Source of the DNA: Rhodocollybia butyracea
Taxonomy: Eukaryota; Basidiomycota; Agaricomycetes; Agaricales; Omphalotaceae
DNA: 64,000 nt
Reading direction: 5' to 3'
Assembly (NCBI GenBank): GCA_015501585.1
Contig: JADNRY010000143.1
Span: 62,001 to 126,000, forward strand
Shown: positions 45,920 to 56,892 of the stretch, piece by piece
Position numbering within the stretch: the first letter of the stretch is position 1
How the letters are laid out: each line of letters opens with the position of its first letter
Translations under genes and position numbers: made by a program
Notes under the pieces: generated by a model
Databases searched by the model: none
Seen by the model: the letters and a program-made list of their open reading frames with translations, nothing else
What the model was told of the DNA's origin: nothing

Positions 45920-48600
45920 CACCACCCACCGACTAATATGCTTTGACCGGAGCCCCAGGGAGCCCCTAACTCACCGAATCTGTCCCTACAGGTTGTTGAT
46001 TCGAAGTTTTAGGAATATGTTTTGTCGCAGGTGCTAGACGATAGTTGTCTCCGACTCGACGTAAGGTTAATACCTGTTCAATTTACTCGATGCCCAAAGG
46101 AGCTACTTGTAATCAGTTCAAGATTATTTTTTTTGGAATTGTCCCTCCTACTTTGCTTTGCTTTTTCATACACCTCACTTGGAAGGCGGCGTGTGGAAAA
46201 AGGGCACTGTTTGCGTATGTGCCCATAAGAGGGAACTGCGGTACATTGAGCCCAAGAGACCAAATTGAAACTTTGAACGGCCAGAAAACAGTTGCGTGCG
46301 GTATCGCAAGTAGCTACGAAATTGACTGGCAGAAGCCATCCTCGTTCACGCCCGGCTCCACCTCTATTGTTATCGACCGAATTTGCATTGATATCTCTGA
46401 AAGTTGTTACAAATGGCTCCAGGCACTCCTTTCGCCACATTCCGACCCATTCAGGTGACCACTCCAGGTACTGGTCTGAACATTAAACGTCAGTTGTATT
46501 TATACTCACCGCTTGTAACCGAACCAATTTTTGTAGTTGTATCGTTGCGGCGTAAGGAGTAACAAAGTCAGAGCAGCCTCAAAGGCCTCTGTCTGGCGAT
46601 CCATGACACAATGGACTCTGGAACTTAAACTGTGCACTGTCGAAGATTTCAGAATCGTCAATAATTCAGTCTCCCCTCCTGCGTTGGCGAGAGGAAATTC
46701 CAGGCTATCATATTTCATTCATACCTTGAAGCTGCTCAGATTTAGTGAGAAATCGTTTGGCATGGCAGTTGAACGACGTACTCACTCAGATGTGTACGTA
46801 GCTAAGCTTGAACAAGCTCTAGGTTCTGCTCTGACACTATATAAGATTTGATGGATCTATGAACGTTACAAAAGAGTTCTCTGACGTGGAAAAGAATGAC
46901 GCCTTTGCTTGCCTTCTCGAACTCCATGTACACGCAAACACAGCAAATCCATAATAATATACGTATCATTTCTGGTTCTGCGGAGTCTCCGTCACCGGCA
47001 CCGTGTCTGGAATCTTCTGTCGCAGTGCTTTTCTGGTTCGAAGACCAAACTGCGAAATTGAATCTGGATCTGGAGGAAGACAAACAACTTTACCTTCTGC
47101 GTGAATATGGCCCGCTAGCGCTGTTGCAGGCAGGATTTGGCACATCCAACTTGAGCCAGGGAGTACGCAGCGATCATATAAGCTTGACAAGAGAGCGGTA
47201 GTGAGACTAACAAGATTTTTTTTTCAGGTGGTTGTAATTCTCCTCAATCGACGAGTCTTGTCGACGTCTTTATCATGCCTGAATCCGTGGCACCATCGGT
47301 ATCGAATCGTTTACCGTCCATACAGCCTCCAACGACCGAAATCTCGACAAATCTTTCTCCAGCACCAACGCCGCAGCCATACCACTACGGAAATTGATAT
47401 TCGGTCACCACTCGATTCATGCAGAGATGTCGCCACCGAGTGGTTTAGGGTTGTCGGATTGGTTAGTCTTTCGAAGCTCTCTCAACTTATTTCGATTTTT
47501 GTCAGGGCTGACATGGTAACAATGGGTGGGATGAGGACGCGTGCGAGCATGGTAAAAATGGTTTTGAACGAGACGAGATGTCATGGAATGAAAATGCATC
47601 GATTTCCTTACTATTTTGCTCTCGTTACTACTTTGCTGTATTGGATACAGTTTTTGAATTCACTGCACTGCCTAGTTTAAAGTACAAGTTGGATACAGCG
47701 CGCTGTTTTTGTGTTCCATAGCGTGAACTTCTTTCGAACTACAGCAATGAAGGCAAATGGCAGACTATTCGTGTATTGCCACTCTAATATGGACATTGTT
47801 ATAATATTTACATTACTAATATTAATATTAATGTTCTGAATGTTTGATGGTATGATGGCGATACTCGGGCCACAACCCAAAGCCACGTACCCGACTGCCT
47901 TCCCAACAACGAAACACTGGACGGCTCATCCTTAATCCTTCCGTAGCCTTGGCTTCAAGGCTAGAATACGATAGGCATTGCAAAGATAATGGCAGTAACA
48001 GTAACCCTCACCAACTCTTGAGTGGAGAAGGTCGGAGAAGCCTAGCCTTCGTGGAGTAATACTGGTAAATTTGGTTGTCTGCAACATTGAGATCAACGGG
48101 TATCCTAGTGAATTCGACGATATTGGAGGGGTTTCGTTTCGGATTCCATCAGTACAATTTCGATGTGTATACAGAAGAGTGCTTTTTTCAGATAATGCCG
48201 AGCCTAGAAACGAGTTGAGATGGATGCGGAAATACGCCAATGTTTTGTCGCCACTCATAGAACTTGCATACCCTCTATTTTGTCTCGTTGAGTTTTGAAC
48301 TTTGAAGGAGTGTACGTTTGCCGAGATGCCAAAATTCCGAGCCTACATTGCTTCGTGTAAAACTATTATTCGGAACAATGAGTCCGAGCTTACTGAGCAA
48401 TTCGAGAGAAATCAGAAGACGTGCCATGTGCTTGACCAGCGTCTATCTAATCCGTAGTCTCATTCAAGCAGGCCATTCTCAAAAGCATGGAACTTGGTGC
48501 ACGCTTGCCTGAGCCGTACCAAACAAATTTGAGGCGGGTGGGATTAGAGAGCGAAAGGAAAAGCAAGCTTCTGTCGAGCGTTCAACGCCGATTCTTTCGG
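45920..48600. other. about 2.7 kb with no confidently assigned gene
   Basis: Several frames of 70-160 codons exist on both strands, and none shows a known motif. A plus-strand reading near 46864-47394 (starting NVTKEFSDVEKNDAF and, after a possible intron, ending in a proline/threonine-rich stretch) is the best gene candidate. A stretch at 46210-46440 is a diverged relative of part of the membrane-protein gene at 33868-34400. The rest is AT-balanced spacer. Confidence 0.3.
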
Positions 48601-48662
48601 CAAATTGAACCACCTGACAGTACGTTACCTGTCAGATCGCATCATTCAGCTGGCTTCCAACG

Positions 48663-48669
48663 TATATAA
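48663..48669 (+). promoter_or_regulatory. TATA box of the intact NLR-like gene
   Basis: TATATAA lies 39 bp before the ATG at 48708, in a block conserved with 24141-24180. Confidence 0.7.
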
Positions 48670-48707
48670 GTACGACTTGATTCCTTCCCTTCTTTCGTAT
48701 AATCAGC

Positions 48708-51700
48708 ATGTCTGAATCATATCTGACTGGATGTCCCAGGTAAGGCTTCAACATCATCTCACAGTCCATTAATCCGGCACTACCCATCCTGAATAGCTTG
48801 AAGGGAAAGCAATCACTCGTAAAGTTCCAGACTCGGACCTCAGCTAAGCAACGACTTCAAGCAGCAACAACAATCAACCATAACTCTCAATCCTGGAGTG
48901 AGTGTTTCTTGGTTGACCTTGCTGATTTCTTGATATAACCCCTGCTTGGATTGAAGGTACTAAAGATGTGTTAGCTATTCGAGACTGGTTGAAGGCCCCA
49001 GTCTCAGATCCCTCTACAAATTTTCTGGCTGCTTGTTATCAGAGAACACCTGGAACTGCAGAGTGGATACTTTCTCATCCACAATATATTCAGTGGCAGC
49101 AGAGTGAGCAAGCTGGGACATTATGGATACAGGGCAAAGGTAAAAAATCCTTTACACATAAAGTTTAAAAATCTAACAAAGACTATGTAGTGGGGTCAGG
49201 GAAAACAATCCTCTCGTGAGCATGAACAAGTTTTCAAGAGGCAAATATCTAATTTGTTTCTTCAGATCAGCTATCATTAAGGCCCTCCAAGCTAATCGAG
49301 CAGTCTTGTGTTGCTACTACTATTTTGACAACTGTGACAACTTCAAGACAAAGACAACTTCAAGAGGTCTTCTGCAATCACTTGTGCTGCAAATGGCTAC
49401 AAGAACTGAAAGTGTTCATCCTGTCCTGCATAGGCTGTATAAAGAGTGTAAAGAGGGTGGCATAGACCCCACTACAAAGGGTTTGGGTGCAACTCTTGCA
49501 GAAGCTGTTAAAGGCTGGAGTCATGTTTTCCTGGTGTTGGATGCAATGGATGAATGTAGTGAGGCAATTGAGGTGTTCAAATATCTTGCTCCTTTGAAGG
49601 ACAACCTTTACATTATGGTAACCAGCCAATATATGGCTGAGACTAGTTTGGGTGTCTCCTGGCATATCCACCTTGATAATGCACAAGATGCTTTTAATCA
49701 GGATGTTGCCAAATATCTGCAAGATAAATTTGGCAAACTGCAACCAGAATTATTCACTGAAATAGTTGATGTTTTGACTAAAGGTGCTCAGGGACAGTAA
49801 GTAATCTAAAGAATAATTGATTTGTGATTAACTTAACTGAGAAAGGTTTCGTTGGGTTGATTGCCAAGTCACTATGCTTCAAAACTGTGGTACACCTGAA
49901 TCCATGCGGGAAGCACTGAAAAAGCTACCCAAGACTCTGGAGGAAACATACACTATAGCTGTGGAAAGAATTAGAGAAAGTGAATATGTGCATGATGCAA
50001 GCCAGCTTCTTATGTGGTTGGCTTATGCATTTGAACCACTATCAACTGCACAGGTCACAGCAATTCTGTGTGTGGATCTTGAAACTCAAGTATTTCATTC
50101 TGAAGTTTGGTCATTAAAGCTTGAAAACAAGATTTATGATGTTTTGGGCTCTACATTAATTACTGTCAAAGCTGACAATATTATTAAGATTGCACACAGC
50201 TCTGTAAAGGAGTTTCTCACTCAAACCCATGCTCAGGTGCACATAGGCACACTGTTTGAAACCAATGAGCACTTGGCCCATTCTGCAATATGTCAAACAT
50301 GTCTTATCTATCTATTGCAGTTTGACTCTCGGCAAATGTATACTTCTAAAGACTATCCTTTAGCACTATATGCTGCAAAGTTTTGGCCAGTGCATATGGG
50401 AATGCTAGACAATAAAGTCCCTGAATACAAACCTGCTAAAGACCTAGTCATGAAATTCTTGCAACAGAGCAATCAATTGCCATATGTCAACTGGATTAGG
50501 ATTTGTGATCCATATTTGTTTAATTTGGATCCAAGTGAGATATCAACCCCACTGTATTATATGGCACTGAATGGCCTGTCATCCATTTCTGAGCTTTTAC
50601 TTATAGAAGATAAAGCAGATGTGAATGTTCAAGGAGGAAAGTATGGGAATCCACTCCAGGCAGCTGCCAGATCTGGAAATAAAAATATTGTCCAGCTTCT
50701 TCTGGAGCACAAAGCAGATGTTAATGCTCAAGGGGGAATGTTTGGGAGTGCGCTCCAGGCAGCTGTCACATCCAGAAACAAAGATATTGTCCAGCTGCTT
50801 CTGGAGCACTGCAATGCAGATGTAAATGCCCAAGGGGGAATGTATGGGAATGCACTCCAGGAAGCTGTCAATTCTGGAGGCAAAGATATTGTACAGCTTC
50901 TTCTAGAGCATAAAGCAAATGTAAATGCCCAAGGGAGTGTGGATGGCAGTGCACTCCAGGTAGTTGCCTCTTCCCAAAGCAAAGATAGAAATGCTCATAA
51001 AGAAAAGCAGGCAGATGATACAAAAACTTTGCCTCTGGTGGAAGATTTTGCCATCACATTGAGCCAACACAATGAGGATGTGACTCAACATGAATCTGGA
51101 CCAATAACCACTAAAAAAGCATATCCAGAGTTGCAGATTTTAACAGATCAAGTTTTGCACCAGGGGCAACATCCACAGCAAAAACTAAATATAGACTGGC
51201 AGCCATCAGTAAAAGTCCTTCAGGATTGGAATGCGGAGCAGATGGTGCAATATGCTGAAACTCCGGTATTTGCTGCTGCAAACCTTGACAATAACATGTC
51301 ACTCATATATACTTCTGGCCACCCAGATGAAAAAATTATCATCTGTGATCTATCTGCTGGAAAAACTAGCTATTTATATGGAAATGGTTCATCAGTAATC
51401 AAAGCTTTGTCAATCTCACCTGATGGATCAAAAATAGGCTGTGGAACCAGTGATGGCAGAGTTAAAATATGGGATATTGTCACACCAAACATTCACAGAA
51501 CATTCAATGGCCATAATAGTTCCGTAGATGCTATTGACTTCTGTGCTGATGGGGTTTCAGTGATATCAGGTGCAGATGATGGCTCTATTATGATGTGGGA
51601 CCTTGAAACTGGACGGTGCAAAAGCAGATTGGAGAATCACATTGAGCAAGTGAGCCATGTTTTTTGTTCCACAGACAATGCAACTGTGGTGTCCATATTT

Positions 51701-53164
51701 GATGGAGTTATTTGTATATCAAAATCTCCATATGAAACCTGTACCCATTTATTTCAGAAGGATGCTCAGATGGCAACTTCTGCAGCCACATCCCCAGATG
51801 GATCCAAGCTTGTTTGTGGATTTTATGATGGCCAGATTTCTGTGTGGAATCTATCTACATACAGTAAAGAGATTCAATTTAAAGGCCACAGTGATCCAGT
51901 ACAAGCAGTTGCATGGTCACCAGATGGCAATAAAGTTGCATCTGGTTCAAATGACAGGATGGTCAAAATCTGGGATATCATTCATGAATCCTCAGAACAC
52001 AAAATGCAAGGACATGACACATGGCTACAATTAGTGAAATTTTTCCCAACCGGGCTTAGGCTCCTTTCTGTTTCAATTGATTATACTGTGATCATCTGGG
52101 ACACTCTTCTAGGCAAGATGATGTACAGCTTCAATAGCCATGTTATGTGGGTCACAGCTGTTACTGTCTCTTCAGATAGTTTAAGGATTGCATATGGATC
52201 CAACGACAATACAGTGCAGATTTGGAATAGCTCAAAATCTATACGGGAACATGTTCTTGCTAAACACACTGATTGCATAGAAGCTGTCATATTCTCTCCT
52301 GATAATCAAAAGTTAGCATCAGGGGCATTCGATAATGCTATTATAATATGGGATGTTTTCACTGGAGTAGCAGAACATATACTTAAAGGGCATGCAAGAT
52401 GGATCAAAACAATACTCATTTCTCCCCATGGAACCAAACTAGTTTCAGGGTCCTTTGATAACACTGCAAGAATTTGGAACATGTCCACTGCTATATCTGA
52501 GCATACACTAGAGGGTCATACACAAGCTGTGACATGTCTTGCAGTGTCTCCTGATGAATCAAAAGTTGTGTCTGGATCAAATGATAAGGATATCATTGTT
52601 TGGAATGCAGAAAGTGGTAACAAGGAGTATATCTTGGAGGGCCATATTACTGGATTGCTCGCACTTGCCTTCTCTTCAGATGGTAGTATGATTATTTCAG
52701 GAGCAGAAGACAATCTTGTGTACATTTGGAATACAAGCACCCATGAAAAAGAGCATATCCTGAACAAAGATGCCAGAATGGCCATCAATGGTCTACCCCT
52801 TGGATTGCTAGCCAATGACATTCAATTTTATGTGTTATCAGGCAATGAAAATCAAATTCTAAAAGTCACCTGTGAGCAGTTTGCATTAGAATTTGAACAT
52901 GCTGCTTGGCTTCCTTCCCAAAAACATGACATTTCATGTATCACCTATCATACCACTATGATTTGCCTAGGGTATAGATCTGGAGATTTGGCTGTACTCA
53001 AGATCAGCACTGGAGGTGGCACATATATGAACCAGGAGGTTGCACCAACTCAAATTTCAAAAGGATATGACACAAGCATTAAGCAATCTAGTTTCAGGGT
53101 GTTTTGGGACAAGATTAAATACCAGTTAGCAAAGATGCATTTCCATGGAAGAGGAAAAATTTGA
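48708..53164 (+). CDS. NACHT-ankyrin-WD40 (STAND/NLR-like) protein, intact, 1,396 aa
   Basis: Six exons (48708-48739, 48797-48897, 48957-49139, 49191-49215, 49266-49796, 49846-53164) join in frame across 49-59-nt GT-AG introns. The domain order is: N-terminal helper with TPGTAEWILSHPQYI; P-loop GKVGSGKT split by the intron at 49140; Walker B VFLVLDAMDEC; a conserved FRWVDCQV after the NACHT core; and a winged-helix-like LKKLPKTLEETYTIAVERI region. Three good ankyrin repeats and one degenerate repeat (about 50610-50980) come next, followed by 13-14 WD40 repeats from about 51250 to the end, enough for two seven-bladed propellers. Such proteins bind NTP through NACHT and sense ligands through the repeats. 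The ligand and effector are unknown, and no recognised effector domain precedes NACHT. A near-identical promoter and exon plan link it to the pseudogene at 24224. Confidence 0.9.
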
Positions 53165-53335
53165 GTTGTTCATGACTGAGTATATCAGAATCAAGTAGCA
53201 TTTATATAAACTTTTCTTTTTGCCCTTCTTGACTAACTCTATACAAATAGTGATTGGCTTGCCATACCATTGTTTTGGTGTACTTATCCAAAATCCCATT
53301 GAGTAAGGTCCTTTAGGAAAATTTAGCTGATATTT

Positions 53336-53770
53336 CACTACGGGAAGAAAAAACAATGAATTTGATTGTCTGAGACAATCATTTTTCGAAAAAAACAATC
53401 ATTTAGATGTTTTTTTGCCAAACACTCATTTTGATTGTCTTGAGCAAACAATCATTTAGAATGCCCCCTATTTAAGACAATCATTTGGATTGCCTACTAT
53501 TGAGGACAATCAAAATGATTGTCTTGAGCAAGCAATCATTTAGAGCGCCCAATTTAAGACAATCATTTGGATTGCCTACTATTATGCACAATCAAAATGA
53601 TTGTCTTGAGCAAACAATCATTTGAGTGCCCAAAATTAAGACAATCATTCAGAGTGTCCAAAAGTAAGACAGTCATTTAGAGTGCCTATTATTGGAGCCA
53701 ATCACTTGGAGTGCAGCAGTTGTTCCAGACCATCATTTTGGAAGAAACCATTTGACTGATGTCAGGCTAG
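53336..53770 (+). repeat. left subterminal repeat array of the CACTA-like element
   Basis: About a dozen copies of (A/G)ACAATCATTT and the mirrored AAATGATTGTC, often as ACAATCAAAATGATTGTC pairs, are spaced roughly 30 bp apart. They are probable transposase binding sites by analogy with CACTA elements. Confidence 0.7.
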
Positions 53771-55684
53771 ACTAACAGTAATCTATCTATTCCTTAGTGA
53801 AAATAGGATCTAAGAGCCTAGAGGCCATTACTGTAGTCTCTAATATTGGTTGGTATATTTACAATCCACTAGAGCAGCACTATTTAACAGGCATGTTTGT
53901 AGAGCATGTGAATGGTACTGGGGAACAAAGTACATTAAGGGGAAGGGACTCGGGAGGACAAAAGGAGTGTCTCAAATGATGGAGCCAGAGAACACAAATC
54001 AAACTGGAATAAAAAATGGGAATACAGAGTATAACAAAATAAAACTGAACCTATCTGACTGCTACAGACCATCCGTGCTCACACTGAGATACAAAAATGA
54101 AAGAGGACATTCTAAGGGTCCTCCAAAAATGTATTTTGAGTGGATAAGGTGGATTGATACATGTTGGCAAGTGATCAAGTGAAGCAAGAATCCTGCGAGA
54201 CTCAAAAGAAATCAAAATTAAGGAACAAAATATACCGAGAATAACTGAACCGCTAAAACGGTTACAGCCTTCCTGTGGCCAAACTGAAGAGTGGAATCGA
54301 CAGAGGGCATGCTGAGGGTCCTGCAAAAATGTATTTTGAGCTGGTAAGGTGCATTGATGCGTGAAACATTGACCAGTAAAGCTGGTTGAATTTGTAATAA
54401 TGGCTACCAATGATTTTTGATGTGCCAAAATCACTGATAGCCATTCCCAGTTTGCTGAAGTTGTTGTGTGGTCGTGTCCGGAGGTGTGGGAAGAAAGGAT
54501 CGAAAAAAGAGGTAAAGAATGAAGAGGAAAGTTGTGTGAAAGAGATTAAACTGAAGTGATAATGTTTCTTGTGTACAGAGTGATCTGTAATGTAAGTATA
54601 TACAGTAAAGGGACAAGAGAATACAACTGTTTTTCTAGTCCATTGCTACTTGGCCTTCATCCCACTATATCACATCTTCTTCATCGTGAACATTGCTCAA
54701 GCCACGCCCAACCAGGACACACTGAACGAAACCATTGGAAGGCTACTGCATAAAGCTAAACCATTTGCCTCGCCTAGTTTTGGGAGTCATGCATGAGAAC
54801 TTCTGCCGAATGCACGTTTGACTCTAGTGACCTGAGTGATTCTCTTGCATGGACTGAACTTCTGTGTGATCGGGGTAGCATCGCGCCGTACTATTATGTG
54901 TGTATCTATGCTTCAAGTGTCTTACCAAATTGTGTTTACTTTGTTGTTGCTCAGAAGATTGATGTAGCAAACTAGAAAGATGTCCTCGCTGCACTCACCT
55001 TCTCATGTGCCAGTGAGTCCCACTGTCAATAAAGAATTCCAGTTATGATTTTCTATGTAGGTCAAGCATTATTGGATCTCTGGGGCTCTGGGTGAGTGAG
55101 TTATTTCTACTAATACTTTGACTCACAAGGGGTTAGACCTGTAGCTTGGATCACCTCAAGGGCACTCCCTTCATCTCCTAAGCTCTAATTTTGCATTGTA
55201 GATCTCTTAAAATGTGAGACCATGGTCCATAAGATTATACACAAATGGATCCTGTCAAAATAACAGTAATGGAGAACCTGAAGCAGGTGCAGGAATATTC
55301 TCACCTGACAGTGCTGAACTCAACCGGGTGGCAATCCAAATCTCAAGTGAACTCAAGCAGACCAATCAAACTGGAGAGATCTAGATCAAGGGAGAGATTC
55401 TAAGCATGAAAGATGAAGTGTGACCGTACCGTATCAGTCACTCCCTTTCCTTCCATGATATGGTCACAGACCCATACCACGGTACCCCTAAGCCATGTAT
55501 GGACGGCCACAGTGCGGAGCATGTGCTGGGCATTTAACCTGTGGCACTTGACTACTGCTCTATGTACCAGCAATATCCCCAGACTTGCACATTGCCAGGT
55601 ACTCTTATAAATGGCAATTGTGTGGTAATTCTTGTTACTTCATTGAGTCTTGAAAACGGTCTACTTATCTCTATTGTATATACC
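53771..55684. other. about 1.9 kb without a gene; degenerate tandem duplication
   Basis: Two diverged copies of a unit of about 200 bp lie at about 53995-54190 and 54195-54395. Each contains AGGGTCCT(C/G)CAAAAATG and TATTTTGAG with a nearby ATTGAT. The remainder shows only short open frames without recognisable motifs. Confidence 0.4.
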
Positions 55685-56258
55685 TTAATGTAGACTTAAG
55701 TCCTCTGGGGAGTTGGGGATTGCCGTGTGACATGCTGCATTCAGCTCACCACCCTCAGCTCCTCTGTGGAGATGGGATCTGGAATCCACTAACCAAAGCT
55801 CTGGCCTCTTCTGCACACCCACACTGACTGCGTTCATGATAAAATAAAGATGCATACCATACATCCTTGGATACACATCCTGATTTATCTCAATCTAAGA
55901 CCAGTACCTCATTGCTTCTGGAGGTAGACCAATGCTGACTACACCCGTCACATCGCTAGGTTTTACTGCTTTGCTCGATGCAGGTAAATAGGCATTGGGT
56001 CCGCTGACTGGAGCTGCAATAGGAATGACATGGAATTCACAAAGACGTGGTAAAAAGGCATGCAATGAGGTTGTACCTTGCTGAGCCTTTGAGAGTCACT
56101 TTGGCACCCACAGGGACACCTGAACGGACCCAGCCACCGTCCTGCTTTTTTCCGTGAACAATCTCGATGCCTTGGATGTCTTTCGCCAGCGCTCTGCCTC
56201 CAGCTTCCGTTTCGCTGCTCAGAGCACAGAGAGCAGCGATGACACCAAGAATATGCAT
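55685..56258 (-). CDS. hypothetical secreted-type protein, partial evidence
   Basis: The ATG at 56258 gives a short hydrophobic leader (MHILGVIAALCALSS) and GIEIVHGKKQDGGWVRSGVP. A probable intron (GTACAA...TTGCAG, about 64 nt) follows. The next exon reads PVSGPNAYLPASSKAVKPSD and GVVSIGLPPEAM, but the splice as drawn is out of frame by one base. A further exon (55876-55685) lacks known motifs. It lies inside the CACTA-bounded block and just left of the copia LTR. I do not recognise the family; signal-peptide-like N-termini of this kind occur in small secreted fungal proteins. Confidence 0.3.
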
Positions 56259-56540
56259 TTGTGAAGTAATGGCTTCTTATAGCATAATGTGCATTTGCAC
56301 AGCTTTGAGATGGATAATATTAGCTGGTGTATTTGGTTCTGTAGCCCTTTCTGCGAATTGTTTGCCACATACTGCCTTGTTTTTTTGGTATTTGGAAAAT
56401 AGGTGTGCTGGGTCCCACCGCAGACACATTTCATGGTCAGGTTTTGGAGGAAGGGATGGTCTGACAGTGTGCGTGTAGCTCATATACATCAAATTGTTGG
56501 CGAGCGTAGAGTGGTAGTGGTCTCCAAGTTGGCATGGTAT

Positions 56541-56816
56541 TGTTGGAGTCTACTCCATATGTACATATCGGGACTCAGATACGCAGCTTTGACCATCCCT
56601 ATTCCGTATATGCTGTGCTTACTTTATACTATACAGCTGGTATTTCATGTAGACAGCGTATACGACTCCCTCAGTTGCTTTCTACACAACTGAGGTGAGA
56701 TCGTTTCCATATATTTATCTATCTGCTTACTGACATATGTACAGTTGATCTTACCTTTACAGGTATATAATATAGTTGCTTTCTACACAAGTGAGTTGAT
56801 CTTAAGTACTTTAACA
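56541..56816 (+). repeat. 5' LTR of the copia element
   Basis: 276 bp, TGTTGGAGTCTACTCC...CTTTAACA, the usual copia TGTTGGAG start. The end is fixed by the primer site that follows directly. No 3' partner is present in the window. Confidence 0.75.
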
Positions 56817-56828
56817 GATTATGAGACT
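56817..56828 (+). promoter_or_regulatory. half-tRNA (initiator Met) primer-binding site
   Basis: GATTATGAGACT directly follows the LTR. TTATGAG is the complement of CUCAUAA in the anticodon loop of initiator tRNA-Met. Copia elements are known to prime from such an internal half-tRNA, so this supports both the LTR end and the superfamily. Confidence 0.7.
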
Positions 56829-56892
56829 TGTGCTCTAACAAAGCAAATATTGAGAAAACACATTATCAAAAGTATATTACCCACCACAAAAA

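Noticed and set aside
45344..48700. Additional host genes between permease and NLR
   Set aside because: Several frames of 70-160 codons exist on both strands, but joins were inconsistent and no domain was recognised, so only one low-confidence entry was kept.
53340..53770. CRISPR-like array of regularly spaced repeats
   Set aside because: Repeats are short, variable, present in both orientations and followed by CACTA termini in a eukaryotic genome; they are subterminal transposon repeats.
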